From Acidobacteriaceae bacterium (GTDB lineage: Bacteria; Acidobacteriota; Terriglobia; Terriglobales; Acidobacteriaceae), in contig DAIDGW010000029.1 in the NCBI GenBank assembly GCA_027452245.1, forward strand, positions 19,734 through 83,733: DNA of 64,000 bases, given 5' to 3'. Shown here piece by piece: positions 1 through 9,562 of this stretch (positions are counted from its first letter, which is position 1; each line of letters starts with the position of its first letter). The notes under the pieces were generated by a model that was not told the origin of the DNA, searched no databases, and saw only the letters and a program-made list of their open reading frames with translations. Made by a program: the position numbers and the translations under genes.

Positions 1-2
1 TG

Positions 3-716
3 ATTCGCGCTCGCAACAATTTGGCGCTTGCTCAGGCTCAACTGAACCTTGCGATGGGAGTTGGGGCCGACGCTCCATATCAGCCAGAAGACACACTCAC
101 GGAAAAGAGCCTTGCTGTCGTTGCCCTCCCTGAATTGGAACAGCAAGCCCTTACTACCCGTCCCGATCTGAAGAAGATCGAGGCGCAGCAGTCGGCCCAA
201 CAATTGAGTGTCGCCATTGCCAAGTCTTCCTTCGGGCCGCGCTTGAATGCCTTTGCCGGATGGGAGCTCGACAATCCGACTTTCCTGGCCGGCGGGGGAG
301 GAAACAACTGGCTTGCCGGAATCGAACTGCAGATTGATATCTTCCAGGGCGGCGCGAAAAAAGCTGCTTTGGCCCGCGAGCGCGCCACCGCCGAAAAGAT
401 TGCGGCACTGAAGCAGGCGGCCAACGATGCCGTGCGCCTCGAGGTTCGCCAGGCTTACTACGATCAGGACTCCAGCAGCAAGCAGGTGGCAGTCGCCCAT
501 ACCGCCATCTCGCAAGCCGAAGAGAGCCTGCGGATCAATCAGAATCGCTATGACGGCGGGCTGCTGACGATCACCGATCTCCTCGGTGCAGAAGAAGCGG
601 CACACCATACCCAGGTGGATTATTGGCAGGCCGTCTACCAGTCTTACATCAGCTACGCCAACCTGGAATTGGCGAGCGGAACTTTGAACCTGCACTCCCC
701 GGTACTTATGCCATGA
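3..716 (+). CDS. TolC-family outer membrane efflux protein (5' truncated)
   Basis: The frame is open from the window edge, so this is the C-terminal ~237 residues of an outer membrane channel protein. The long amphipathic helices (repeated Ala/Gln/Glu-rich stretches such as LAQAQLNLAMG and QAEESLRINQNRYDGG) and the typical NRYxxGLLTITDLL segment followed by a YWQAVYQSYISYANLELASG-like helix are characteristic of the TolC/CusC-type outer membrane efflux family. It overlaps the adaptor gene by four bases (ATGA at 713-716), indicating translational coupling within an efflux operon. Together with the next two genes it would form a tripartite pump through both membranes. The start codon lies upstream of the window. 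Confidence 0.93.
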   Translation: MRARNNLALAQAQLNLAMGVGADAPYQPEDTLTEKSLAVVALPELEQQALTTRPDLKKIEAQQSAQQLSVAIAKSSFGPRLNAFAGWELDNPTFLAGGGGNNWLAGIELQIDIFQGGAKKAALARERATAEKIAALKQAANDAVRLEVRQAYYDQDSSSKQVAVAHTAISQAEESLRINQNRYDGGLLTITDLLGAEEAAHHTQVDYWQAVYQSYISYANLELASGTLNLHSPVLMP

Positions 717-1864
717 ACCTCATTTCTAAATCAGGCACAAATGCGATGAAATTCGGCAACTTAGCCAGTGGATTGTTTCTCCTTGCTGCATTAGCGGCGT
801 TGAGTGGCTGTTCTAAAGACCAAGCGAGTGCGGCTGCTCCGCCGGAAATCGTCCGCGATGTCGTAGTGGTTGCTGCGCAAACCGCGGCAATTCCCGACGT
901 GGTGGAAGCGCCGGGTACATTGTGCGCCGCTGAGACCAGCCAGTTGGCTGCGCAGATGATGGGCAATATTGTCGAAATCCGCGTCCATGAGGGCGATCGC
1001 GTTCAGCGCGGCCAAGTGTTAGCGGTCCTGGATGAAGCCCAACCCCGCGCCGCACTCCAGCGCGCGACCGCGGCCGAGTTGGCGGCGCAGCAGGAACAGG
1101 TGGCTGCCGATTCCGACTTCACGCTCGCGGACGCAACCTTCAAGCGGTACCAGGTCCTGTATGACAAAAAATCAGTCAGCCCGCAGGAGTTCGACGAGAT
1201 AAAAGCACGGTATCAGGGCGCACAGGCCAGACGCGAGATGGCGCGTTCCGGCGAAGAGCAGGCCAAGGCAGCTCTGCAGCAGGCTCGTACAGCGCTGGGT
1301 TACACGCACATATTGGCTCCCTTCGATGGGGTCGTCACAGAGAAGAAGGCTGACACCGGCACGCTCGCTTCTCCCGGAATGCCCCTCTTCACGCTGGAGA
1401 GCCTGCATAGATTCCGCCTTGAAGTCGGCGTCAATGAGACAGACTTGCACTACGTCCGCATGGGACAGCAGGTACCCGTGCTCATGGACGCGCTGGCTGA
1501 CCGCCAATTCACCGGCAAAGTCGCCGAAATCGTTCCGGCCGCCGATCCCGCCAGCCGCAGCTTTCTCGTGAAAGTTGAGATGCCTCCCGATCCGAGCTTG
1601 CGTTCCGGACTCTTCGGGCATGCGCATTTTGCCCGGGGAGAGCGCAGCGCCCTACTGGTGCCGCGCACTGCCGTGGTCGAGCGCGGCCAATTGCAGGGAG
1701 TTTATGTGCTCGATCAGAACCAGATTGCGGGTCTGCGTTACATCACCCTTGGCAAGCCCTCCACCTCGGGGGTGGAGGTTTTGGCCGGCTTGCAAGCGGG
1801 AGAGACCTTGATCGCGAATCCCGACGGCCGCGAGTTCAGCGGCAAGAAGATTGAGTCCCGCTAG
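713..1864 (+). CDS. RND efflux periplasmic adaptor (membrane fusion lipoprotein)
   Basis: The 383-residue product starts at the ATG overlapping the previous stop; a second ATG at 746 is an alternative. The N-terminus has a hydrophobic segment ending in a lipobox-like LAALSGC, so the protein is probably a lipoprotein anchored in the inner membrane. After this come a lipoyl/HlyD-type segment ([22 protein letters not shown]), an alpha-helical hairpin rich in Ala/Gln, a returning lipoyl half ([17 protein letters not shown]) and beta-barrel/membrane-proximal domains. These are the standard parts of AcrA/MexA-type adaptors, which connect the inner membrane pump to the outer membrane channel. It sits between those two partners, so operon assignment is firm. 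Substrate cannot be read from the sequence. Confidence 0.93.
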   Translation: MNLISKSGTNAMKFGNLASGLFLLAALAALSGCSKDQASAAAPPEIVRDVVVVAAQTAAIPDVVEAPGTLCAAETSQLAAQMMGNIVEIRVHEGDRVQRGQVLAVLDEAQPRAALQRATAAELAAQQEQVAADSDFTLADATFKRYQVLYDKKSVSPQEFDEIKARYQGAQARREMARSGEEQAKAALQQARTALGYTHILAPFDGVVTEKKADTGTLASPGMPLFTLESLHRFRLEVGVNETDLHYVRMGQQVPVLMDALADRQFTGKVAEIVPAADPASRSFLVKVEMPPDPSLRSGLFGHAHFARGERSALLVPRTAVVERGQLQGVYVLDQNQIAGLRYITLGKPSTSGVEVLAGLQAGETLIANPDGREFSGKKIESR

Positions 1865-1877
1865 GAGCGCAACCATC

Positions 1878-4800
1878 ATGAGTTCCGCAAATCACCAGCT
1901 TCCGGCGAAAACTGAACAACATCCGGTTCTGCGTCTGGCCGGGAAGGTCGCGCATGCCTTCATTGATTCGAAGTTGACCCCGCTCGTTATTGTTGCCGCG
2001 CTTCTGCTGGGAGCGTTTGCCATTCTCCAAACGCCGCGGGAAGAGGAACCGCAGATCGTTGTCCCCATGCTCGACGTCTTCGTACAGATGCCGGGTGCTT
2101 CTTCGGAGGAAGTCGCGCAGCGCGTCAGCCTGCCCATGGAAAAGTTGCTGCGGGAAGTTCCGGGAGTGGAATACATCTACTCCATCAGCCATCCCGGACT
2201 CAGCATGCTGATTGTCCGCTTCTACGTTGGCACGAAAGAAGAAGACGCCATCATTCAGACGTATAACAAGCTCTATTCGAATGCTGACCGCATTCCGCCG
2301 GGGGTGTCCCAGCCGGTTATCAAAGTGCGCTCAATCGACAACGTGCCCATCCTGGCGCTCACGTTATGGGGTAAGAACTATGACTCCTATCGCCTGCGCC
2401 GTATCGCCGGCGAACTGGAAAACTCCCTGAAAAGGCTGAATGACGTCTCCGAGACCACGATCATTGGGGGCCAGCCGCGGCAAGTCAGGGTCGTGTTGGA
2501 CACCGAGCGGCTCGCGGGCTATGGGCTGACACCGGGTTCGGTTGTGGGACAACTCCAGGCGGCCAATATACGTGAGCAGGCTGGCAGTTTTGCCCGCGAT
2601 AATCGCGAATTCCAGGTTGAATCAGGCTTGTTCTTCAGCAATGCCGATGACCTGCGGCAGGTCGTGGTCGGAGTGCACGCGGGCAAGCCCGTATATCTGC
2701 GGGACGTCGCAGAACAAATTCAGGACGGCCCTGCGGAACCGGATGATTATGTCCTCTACGCGAACGCCAAAGGCACGAACGGGCAGGTCGCGAATACGGA
2801 GTATCCGGCGGTCACGATCACGCTGGCGAAGCGAAAGGGAACCAATGCCAGCATTATCGCCGATAATGTCCTCGAAAAAGTACAAGCATTACGCGGATAT
2901 CTGCTGCCTGGCGATCTCAACGTCACCGTAACACGCAACTACGGCGAGACCGCCAAAGATAAGTCGAACGAACTGCTGAAACATCTGCTGATCGCCACCC
3001 TATCGGTCACGCTGCTGATTGCTCTCGCCTTGGGCTGGCGTGAATCTGGCGTCGTCCTGCTGGCTGTTCCTGTCACCCTGGCCCTCACGCTGGCGATCTT
3101 CTATCTCTTCGGATACACGCTGAACCGCGTCACTCTGTTCGCGTTGATCTTCTCCATCGGCATTCTCGTCGACGACGCCATTGTGGTTGTCGAAAACATT
3201 GTGCGACATTTCCGCCTGCCCTCCAGTCGCGGCAGATCCCTCGTTGATGTCGCCGTCGAAGCCGTCGACGAAGTGGGCAACCCCACGATTCTGGCGACCT
3301 TCGCCGTGATCGCTGCCATTCTGCCCATGGCCTTTGTGCGCGGATTGATGGGACCGTATATGCGGCCGATCCCGGTCGGTGCGTCGGCGGCCATGGTTTT
3401 CTCTCTGGTCGTGGCCTTCGTCGTTTCGCCTTGGGCGGCACTCCGGCTGCTGAAGCACTATGCGGGCGAAAACGGTCACGAGCACCACGAAGCAGAGGGG
3501 TGGACGACGCGCTTCTACCGCAAGCTCATGAATCCACTGATTCTGAATGCTCGCCGCCGCTGGGCATTCTTCGCCAGCGTGGTGGTGCTGTTGCTGGCGG
3601 CCATTGCCTTTGTTCCATTGAAGTGGGTGCGGGTAAAGATGCTGCCCTTCGACAATAAGAGCGAATTTCAGGTGATCATCGACATGCCCGATGGAACTCC
3701 CCTGGAACAGACCACGCGGGTAGCGCAGGTTCTGGGCCGCTTCCTGGGGCAGCAGCCCGAAGTCACCAACTACCAGATCTACGCCGGCACTTCGGGTCCG
3801 TACAACTTTAACGGCCTCGTACGCCATTATTTCCTGCGCCACCAGCCGAACCAGGCCGATATCCAGGTCAACCTGCTTTCGCGCCATGACCGCTCAGCGC
3901 AGAGCCATGAAATTGCACGCCGCCTGCGTCCTGAACTCGTGAAGCTGGCTACGCCCTTCGGCGCCCGCATTAAGGTCGCGGAGGTGCCCCCCGGACCCCC
4001 GGTTCTGGAAACTCTCGTGGCCGAAGTCTATGGCCCCGACTACAAAGGACAGATCCAGCTCGCAGCCCAGATCAAGAAGGTCTTTCAGCAGACACCCGGG
4101 GTGGTGGACGTTGACTGGTACGTCGAGGATCCACAGACTAAGTACGACCTGAAAGTAGATCTCGATAAATCGTCGCTGCATGGAGTCTCTGTCGGCGACG
4201 TGACACGAACTCTCCAAATTGGATTGGCAGGTGCCGATGCCGGACTGCTCCACGATCCGCGATCGCGTGAAGATGTGCCTATCGAGGTCCGCCTCTCGCG
4301 GCCCGACCGTTCCGGCATTCAGGACCTCGAGAACCTGAAGTTCCCGACGCCCGCTGGCGGCCAGATCGCGCTGCAGGAATTGACTGATCTGAATAAAACG
4401 ACCATCGATACCAGTGTTTACCACAAGAACCTGATGCCGGTTGTCTATGTTACCGGTGATGTTGCCGGCGAAGAGGAAAGTCCGGTATACGCCATCGGCA
4501 AGATGAGCGACGCCATTGACAAGATCAAGCTGCCGGATGGCTACGGCGTCAAGCAGTACAAGGGAACCAGCATGCCGGAACGCACCGACCGCTATTCCAT
4601 GAAATGGGACGGTGAATGGCACATCACCGTAGAAGTTTTCCGGGACCTCGGTCTCGCCTTCGCGGCCGTCCTCGTTCTCATCTACGTGCTCGTTGTCGGC
4701 TGGTTCAAGAGCTTCAAGACGCCTCTGGTGATCATGGCTCCGATTCCGCTTACGCTGGTCGGAATCCTTCCCGCCCATGCTTTGATGGGGGCGTTCTTCA

Positions 4801-5186
4801 CCGCGACGTCCATGATCGGATTCATCGCCGGCGCGGGCATCATCGTGCGCAATTCCATCATCCTGGTGGATTTCATCGAACTGCGGCGAACTCAGGGAAT
4901 GTCTCTCGAAGACGCGGTCGTCGATGCGGGGGCCGTGCGTTTTCGTCCTATGCTGCTGACCGCAGCCGCGGTAGTGGTGGGGGCCAGCGTCATCCTGTTC
5001 GACCCAATCTTCCAGGGACTCGCACTTTCCTTGATGGCTGGCGAAGTGGCCTCAACTGTGCTCTCGCGTATGGCCGTGCCGGTTCTCTACTACATGTCAG
5101 AGAAAGCTGGAGAGGTGCCGCCTCCGCATTCGCATTCACCAGAAAACATTGCCGAGTGCGAGACTCCGCAATGTGCAGTTCCGTAA
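1878..5186 (+). CDS. RND (AcrB-type) efflux pump permease
   Basis: A 1102-residue inner membrane transporter of the resistance-nodulation-division family. I chose ATG 1878, preceded by AGGAG at 1863-1867 inside the adaptor stop region, over an in-frame TTG at 1851. The TM4 Asp pair of the proton relay is present (D432-D433 in [12 protein letters not shown]). In the TM10 motif the usual Lys is replaced by Arg (R991 in [12 protein letters not shown]). Two large periplasmic loops follow TM1 and TM7, as expected for this family. It completes a three-component drug or solvent efflux system with the preceding genes. The family is certain; whether it exports drugs, metals or lipids is not determined. 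Confidence 0.95.
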   Translation: MSSANHQLPAKTEQHPVLRLAGKVAHAFIDSKLTPLVIVAALLLGAFAILQTPREEEPQIVVPMLDVFVQMPGASSEEVAQRVSLPMEKLLREVPGVEYIYSISHPGLSMLIVRFYVGTKEEDAIIQTYNKLYSNADRIPPGVSQPVIKVRSIDNVPILALTLWGKNYDSYRLRRIAGELENSLKRLNDVSETTIIGGQPRQVRVVLDTERLAGYGLTPGSVVGQLQAANIREQAGSFARDNREFQVESGLFFSNADDLRQVVVGVHAGKPVYLRDVAEQIQDGPAEPDDYVLYANAKGTNGQVANTEYPAVTITLAKRKGTNASIIADNVLEKVQALRGYLLPGDLNVTVTRNYGETAKDKSNELLKHLLIATLSVTLLIALALGWRESGVVLLAVPVTLALTLAIFYLFGYTLNRVTLFALIFSIGILVDDAIVVVENIVRHFRLPSSRGRSLVDVAVEAVDEVGNPTILATFAVIAAILPMAFVRGLMGPYMRPIPVGASAAMVFSLVVAFVVSPWAALRLLKHYAGENGHEHHEAEGWTTRFYRKLMNPLILNARRRWAFFASVVVLLLAAIAFVPLKWVRVKMLPFDNKSEFQVIIDMPDGTPLEQTTRVAQVLGRFLGQQPEVTNYQIYAGTSGPYNFNGLVRHYFLRHQPNQADIQVNLLSRHDRSAQSHEIARRLRPELVKLATPFGARIKVAEVPPGPPVLETLVAEVYGPDYKGQIQLAAQIKKVFQQTPGVVDVDWYVEDPQTKYDLKVDLDKSSLHGVSVGDVTRTLQIGLAGADAGLLHDPRSREDVPIEVRLSRPDRSGIQDLENLKFPTPAGGQIALQELTDLNKTTIDTSVYHKNLMPVVYVTGDVAGEEESPVYAIGKMSDAIDKIKLPDGYGVKQYKGTSMPERTDRYSMKWDGEWHITVEVFRDLGLAFAAVLVLIYVLVVGWFKSFKTPLVIMAPIPLTLVGILPAHALMGAFFTATSMIGFIAGAGIIVRNSIILVDFIELRRTQGMSLEDAVVDAGAVRFRPMLLTAAAVVVGASVILFDPIFQGLALSLMAGEVASTVLSRMAVPVLYYMSEKAGEVPPPHSHSPENIAECETPQCAVP

Positions 5187-5232
5187 ACAACTGCGATTGC
5201 CAAAGAACTCTGCAAGTACGAAAGGAGATGCT

Positions 5233-5424
5233 ATGACCGTAGAACGAGGATTGCGCTTGATGGCAGGAGCTTTCGTCCTTCTCTCATTAGCTCTGGGACA
5301 TTGGGTCAGTGAGTACTGGTATCTGTTCACCGCCTTTGTCGGGCTGAATCTGTTTCAGTCGGGACTGACCAACTGGTGCCCTGCAATGTTTGTGCTGAAG
5401 AAGCTGGGATTGCGCACGGCCTGA
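5233..5424 (+). CDS. DUF2892 (YgaP-like) small membrane protein
   Basis: A 63-residue protein with two hydrophobic segments and the DUF2892 signature: an N-terminal ERGLRLMAG followed by NWCPAMFVLKKLG near the C-terminus. The start at ATG 5233 has a strong AAAGGAG ribosome binding site at 5221-5227. A longer frame upstream overlaps the pump gene and is unlikely to be translated. DUF2892 corresponds to the membrane domain of YgaP-type rhodaneses. The conserved Cys in the NWCP motif is present but no rhodanese domain is attached. It lies 46 bp after the RND pump gene and is probably co-transcribed with it. Its function in the efflux context is unknown. Confidence 0.85.
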   Translation: MTVERGLRLMAGAFVLLSLALGHWVSEYWYLFTAFVGLNLFQSGLTNWCPAMFVLKKLGLRTA

Positions 5425-5489
5425 AAGAAGGTCATTTGAATTCTTTCGCGCCCGTGTGCGCTGGCGTTCAATATTGATCGGAGGTAGCT

Positions 5490-5693
5490 ATGACAACGAA
5501 TATGAACGGCATCGATCGGTTCGTACGGATCATTGTTGGCCTGGGCTTGTGCAGCTTGATTTTTGTACTCCACAGCAATGCACGTTGGTGGGGATTGATT
5601 GGGTTGATTCCGCTGCTGACCTCACTCCTGGGCTATTGTCCGCTTTACCGGCTCGTTGGCATCGGCAAGAGCTCGGTATCTCAGGCAAAATAA
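5490..5693 (+). CDS. DUF2892-type small membrane protein (second copy)
   Basis: A 67-residue protein with the same layout as the preceding small gene: N-terminal MNGIDRFVRIIVGLGL, two membrane spans, then GYCPLYRLVGI carrying the Cys-Pro pair. A GGAGG ribosome binding site lies at 5480-5484, just upstream of the ATG. The two proteins are related but clearly diverged, so this is an old duplication rather than a recent repeat. It is the last gene of the apparent efflux operon and converges with the minus-strand gene that ends at 5713. Family assignment is good; no biochemical role is established. Confidence 0.83.
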   Translation: MTTNMNGIDRFVRIIVGLGLCSLIFVLHSNARWWGLIGLIPLLTSLLGYCPLYRLVGIGKSSVSQAK

Positions 5694-5712
5694 CGGCCAG
5701 AACACAACCGGC

Positions 5713-6297
5713 TTAGTGCGGCTCGGAACTTCCTTCGCTCGTGCACGAAATACGGTTATCCGTCAGGCCCAGTTTGCACTCCCGCCGGAATCCATGCGGA
5801 TCATGTGCTCCGTACCCCCACAGCCGCAAATACAAAGCATTGCCTTCAAGTCGGGACGCCTCGACAAATACGTGGTTGTTCCCGCGCAGTGCATCGCGAA
5901 AATTTGCCGGAACCATCCGAATCAGCGTCGGCGTGTCAAGAATGAACCCGTCTCGCGACGGATCGGTAAAGAAAATCAGCACTCGAGACGTCTTCTTGCT
6001 TACGTATTCCGTGACGAGTACCGAATCGTTACTCGCCCATGCTACCGCCGCGTTTCCTACATAATCGAATAGTTTACGTGCGCGGCCGCTGGCAACCTCA
6101 AACAACCACAGCGAATGAAATGTACCCACGAAGTCAGGCCCCGACCGGTCCGGATCGATGCTGCGCAATGCGTAGTGGCCATCGGGCGAAGTCAGTTCGC
6201 CGGCAATGGGAAAAACTACAAACGGATTGGCCAAACTGTTTGAACAGAAAGTGAGACTGAGAAACACCACAAACAATGTCGCACGCAAGCAGCGCAT
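5713..6297 (-). CDS. hypothetical secreted protein
   Basis: This 194-residue protein begins with a clear signal peptide (MRCLRATLFVVFLSLTFC followed by SNSLAN). The mature part contains segments such as SPDGHYALRS and LWLFEVASGRARKLFDY, which resemble single blades of beta-propeller (TolB/WD40-like) proteins. It is too short for a full propeller. No catalytic motif is visible. It ends 20 bp from the stop of the convergent DUF2892 gene and lies upstream of no obvious partner. I do not recognise a named family. Confidence 0.65.
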   Translation of the reverse strand: MRCLRATLFVVFLSLTFCSNSLANPFVVFPIAGELTSPDGHYALRSIDPDRSGPDFVGTFHSLWLFEVASGRARKLFDYVGNAAVAWASNDSVLVTEYVSKKTSRVLIFFTDPSRDGFILDTPTLIRMVPANFRDALRGNNHVFVEASRLEGNALYLRLWGYGAHDPHGFRRECKLGLTDNRISCTSEGSSEPH

Positions 6298-6411
6298 CCG
6301 GCATACCTCTGCACCCTATCTCACTCGCACGTGCGCGCTCTGGCAGTGAGTCGGATCACATCCGTCGTTACCCATGTAGCTGCTGAGATAACCGGACGCC
6401 CCCGCCTGGCA

Positions 6412-7098
6412 TTACAGCCGCTTCAAGAAGGCATTGGCTTCATCCAGGCGCGGGAACAGCTTTTCCTCTGCCTGGAATTCGGCCGAATGAACGCATCGTC
6501 GGCTTCCGCGCAGCCGTACGGGATGTTTCAAATGCAGCATCTCGTGATAGACGATGTATTCCACCGCATACTGCGGTGCTGCTGGGTGATCGAAGATGCG
6601 GCTAATAACAATGGCGTTGTGCGCGGGATCGTAATGGCCCAGAATGCGCCGCGTCCGGGTCTGGCTCCAGCTCATTCGCGGTCGCGCCAATAACCCATGG
6701 AAGAATCGGCGGTTTAGATCCTCGAAGATACTGTCGAGATCGTAGCAATGCCCATGCGGAGATCGCAGCAGCTTCCGGCCGCGCATCTGACGGACCAGGT
6801 GCGCCTTGTGCACGATTTCATGGCTGGCAACATATCGGCGGTAGCGCGCCGCCTGTGCCCTGTCGATTGGCTTTCGGTACATCTTCGCCAGCAGGATATG
6901 TGCGATGGCCCGCAATACGCTTTCTGGTGCTCCCTCTAACAAATCAGAGAGTCGCACCAGCAGCTTGCCATCACGCAAGCGAATGGTGTTATTCACATTC
7001 GCAAATGCGAAAAATTCAATCTTCAACTCTGGAATAACGGCGGAAGGACGAAGTTCCCGCAAGGTTTGCTGAAAAAGTTCGACGAGTCCACTGCGCAC
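6412..7098 (-). CDS. SprT-like zinc metalloprotein
   Basis: A 228-residue protein, apparently starting at GTG 7098. Its C-terminal half contains an HExxH zinc motif (VEYIVYHEMLHLKHP) and a following His in CVHSAEF, the layout of SprT/YgjP-like putative metallopeptidases. A second SHEIVHKAHL stretch at about residue 90 is a related-looking HExxH. The segment RILGHYDPAHNAIVISRIFD matches the beta strand that precedes the catalytic helix in this family. No signal peptide is seen, so it is probably cytoplasmic. Substrate is unknown; SprT relatives act on DNA-protein crosslinks, but that role is not shown here. Confidence 0.72.
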   Translation of the reverse strand: MRSGLVELFQQTLRELRPSAVIPELKIEFFAFANVNNTIRLRDGKLLVRLSDLLEGAPESVLRAIAHILLAKMYRKPIDRAQAARYRRYVASHEIVHKAHLVRQMRGRKLLRSPHGHCYDLDSIFEDLNRRFFHGLLARPRMSWSQTRTRRILGHYDPAHNAIVISRIFDHPAAPQYAVEYIVYHEMLHLKHPVRLRGSRRCVHSAEFQAEEKLFPRLDEANAFLKRL

Positions 7099-7123
7099 GA
7101 TGGAGTAAGACTAACAGACCAAC

Positions 7124-7684
7124 TTATTCCGAACTACTGCTGCCCTTCTGGTGTGCGGTCAGCTTCTTGTGCTTCGCCGCATCTTCCTGGTCGGCAAGCA
7201 ACTGGCGATGGTCCTTGACCGAGCTATCCACCGTATCGAGAGCGTTGGTCAAAATGAATTGGTACTGGTTCGACTCCTGGAGCGACACGCCGGCAGCATC
7301 CTTCAAGGCTCTCAACTTGGCCTGAAATTCATCGTCGGCTTCAATCACCAGCTTCAGGGGCTTGCGGATGTCGTCTCGCCGGTCAATATAGGTATCAAGG
7401 TTGTCGTTAAGCTCGTCGTAAATCAAAAGAAAATCATCCAGCAAATCATGTGTCTGCTGGGCTCGGTCTTTGGTCTTGGGATCACTTCTCATCTGCTCAA
7501 GCTTTACCAATCTCTCCCTGGCGAATTGCACATAAAGCGGAATCCGCTGTCCCGGTTCCCAACTCGCATCGCGGATCTTATCGATCTCCGGCTGAGTCAG
7601 CGGATCGCGTTGTCTTTGGGCCCAAGTCGCCGTCACGAACAGTGTGAGCAGGCAGATGCCGATTCCAATATTGCGCAGGTTCAT
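7124..7684 (-). CDS. hypothetical secreted helical protein
   Basis: A 186-residue product with an N-terminal signal peptide (NIGIGICLLTLFVTATWAQ) and an otherwise highly charged, alpha-helical sequence without cysteines. Its start overlaps the stop of the upstream gene as ATGA (7681-7684), so the two are translationally coupled. It is similar in style and helix content to that neighbour, and both probably work in the periplasm as a pair. No catalytic or binding motif is visible, and I recognise no named family. The C-terminus ends in a Ser-rich tail. Confidence 0.65.
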   Translation of the reverse strand: MNLRNIGIGICLLTLFVTATWAQRQRDPLTQPEIDKIRDASWEPGQRIPLYVQFARERLVKLEQMRSDPKTKDRAQQTHDLLDDFLLIYDELNDNLDTYIDRRDDIRKPLKLVIEADDEFQAKLRALKDAAGVSLQESNQYQFILTNALDTVDSSVKDHRQLLADQEDAAKHKKLTAHQKGSSSSE

Positions 7685-8160
7685 TCGTTATCAGCTCTCG
7701 CTTTCGGAAACATCGCTCCTAGCAGATCGTCGCGTACACTTTGCAGGCGGTTCAGTGCATTCTGCAGCGTCGCCTGGTCCTCGTGCGCCACCACGTGTTT
7801 CAGGTCGCTGAGTTTCCGCGCCATTCGTCGAATGGCAATCTCAGTCTGCTTTTCGCGCTTGTGCGACTGCAGGGAGTAATCCTTCGCCATTTCCGAGAAG
7901 GTTACTACATCGCTCAGAGCTGATTGCGCATTTTGAATATCGGCCGCCGCGTAGAGCTTGTCATAGCTCGCCAACTGGCGTTCAGCAATTTCAATGCAGA
8001 GTTGCGGTCGATGCGGGATCTCGGTCGCCATCACGCGCGACTTCAGTTCGGTAATCGTTTGCGCCTGGGCCAGCAGGGTGTGACTGGGCAAAACGAACAT
8101 TACGCCGAGCATTGCTGGCAGGAATACCGTTCGCAGGACGGACTTTTGTAATTCGCACAT
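7681..8160 (-). CDS. hypothetical secreted helical protein (partner of the next gene)
   Basis: A 159-residue protein with a signal peptide (TVFLPAMLGVMFVLPSHTLLAQA) and a charged helical mature region with no obvious domain. It overlaps the downstream gene by four bases. The TPR protein gene ends only 13 bp upstream, which suggests a uvrA-TPR-hypothetical-hypothetical transcription unit. The single Cys near residue 55 (PQLCIEIAERQ) is not part of a recognisable motif. Periplasmic location is inferred from the signal peptide; the role is unknown. Confidence 0.62.
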   Translation of the reverse strand: MCELQKSVLRTVFLPAMLGVMFVLPSHTLLAQAQTITELKSRVMATEIPHRPQLCIEIAERQLASYDKLYAAADIQNAQSALSDVVTFSEMAKDYSLQSHKREKQTEIAIRRMARKLSDLKHVVAHEDQATLQNALNRLQSVRDDLLGAMFPKARADNE

Positions 8161-8173
8161 CGCAGAGCCCCAC

Positions 8174-9562
8174 TTACTTCTTTGGCTCGATCGTAATCAG
8201 TCGGTGTTGCGCTTGCCACTCCTGATCAGGGAACTTGCCATCAGCCGTCTTTAGAAACAGATGATAATTCAACGCGGCCTGCTTGTAATCACGAAGATGA
8301 TCAAAGGCTGAAGCCCGCAGAAAATAAGTAATCGGGATTTCCGGCAGAAACTTGGCCCGCACATCCAGGGCCTTCAAGACCAGGGGATATTCCTTGTTTT
8401 CACCGGCCGCGAAAGCAAGATCCCCATAGGCTTCACCCAGATCTGGCTTCAGCTTGACTGCAATCAACAACTCCTGCTGCGCTTCGGGATACTTCTTCTC
8501 CCGCAAGAGCGTTCTACCGAGCAATTGATGCAAATTGCCGTCATTAGGATGGGCGGAAAGCAGCCGCCGGTACGCAATTTCGGCCAGGTCGTAATTTCCC
8601 GTGGAGGTGTAAACCTCCGCCAGGTCCCTCTGCACCGACATATCGTCCGGAGCGAGTTGGGCTCCCGCCTTCAACTCATTCATCGCCTCGTCATTCTTGC
8701 CTTCCGCGGCCAGAACCCGCCCCAACTGGACGTGAGCCGCCGCATCCTGCGGAATTTTGGCTACCAGCAACCGTAGATATTGTTCCGCTTCCGGAAAACG
8801 GTGACCTCGCATGTAAATATTGGCCAGCCCGGTCAGGGCATCCGCTGACGGATCCAGCGCGTAAGCCTGTTTGTACTCCTGCTCGGCATCCGCATATTTG
8901 TTCTCGTCTTCCAGCAATCGCCCCGCAATGAGGTGCGGTTCGGGATCAGTTGCCACCAGCGCGGATGCCTGGCGGCAGGCATTCAGCGCATCCTCCGGTT
9001 TCGACTTCTGCAGGATTTCCGCCAATGAAAGCCACGCCCGCTCCTGACCCTCGGCAACGTGGGCTGTGGGCTTCAGTTGGGTAGCCGCCCGCAGATACTG
9101 CTCCGCATCTGGCTGCCCCGTCTTCGCAAGCTGCAATCCCAAATTCAGGTTCGGCTCAAACGCACTTGGTTTCGCAGCCACCGATTTTCGGTAGGCCGCA
9201 ATCGAATCCTCGGTTTTGCCCAACGCATTGAGCGTGAAACCCAGATCAAACCACGCCGCGTAGTTCGACGGTGTGCGATCTACAACTTTTTGCAGCAGCG
9301 GCGCAGCTTCGGCGTAGTCCTTCTTTTCAATTAAGGATTCAGCACGAGTCAGATCGGGATCGGGCGGCTCTTCTTCTTCGATTCGGACATGATGAACCGT
9401 ACGGTGCGAGCTGGAACTGCCTGTTTTCGATTCTGAATCCTGGCTCGTGGCGGCGGACGGACTCTGTTGACCCGAATTTTGCCGGATCTCCGTCGTCCGC
9501 GCATGCAGCGGCACCCCGACGAGAAGGAAAAGGAAAATCGGAAGATATTTACGACAGTTCAT
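8174..9562 (-). CDS. secreted TPR-repeat protein
   Basis: The 462-residue product starts at ATG 9562, chosen because it gives a clean signal peptide ([17 protein letters not shown]); two earlier in-frame ATGs precede it. After a Ser/Glu-rich linker the protein is a run of about ten tetratricopeptide repeats, with recognisable units such as AAWFDLGFTLNALGKTEDS, AHVQLGRVLAAEGKNDEA and LHQLLGRTLLREKKYPEA. TPR domains mediate protein-protein contacts, and the signal peptide places it in the periplasm. The gene start overlaps the end of uvrA by 14 bases. A specific partner cannot be named. Confidence 0.85.
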   Translation of the reverse strand: MNCRKYLPIFLFLLVGVPLHARTTEIRQNSGQQSPSAATSQDSESKTGSSSSHRTVHHVRIEEEEPPDPDLTRAESLIEKKDYAEAAPLLQKVVDRTPSNYAAWFDLGFTLNALGKTEDSIAAYRKSVAAKPSAFEPNLNLGLQLAKTGQPDAEQYLRAATQLKPTAHVAEGQERAWLSLAEILQKSKPEDALNACRQASALVATDPEPHLIAGRLLEDENKYADAEQEYKQAYALDPSADALTGLANIYMRGHRFPEAEQYLRLLVAKIPQDAAAHVQLGRVLAAEGKNDEAMNELKAGAQLAPDDMSVQRDLAEVYTSTGNYDLAEIAYRRLLSAHPNDGNLHQLLGRTLLREKKYPEAQQELLIAVKLKPDLGEAYGDLAFAAGENKEYPLVLKALDVRAKFLPEIPITYFLRASAFDHLRDYKQAALNYHLFLKTADGKFPDQEWQAQHRLITIEPKK

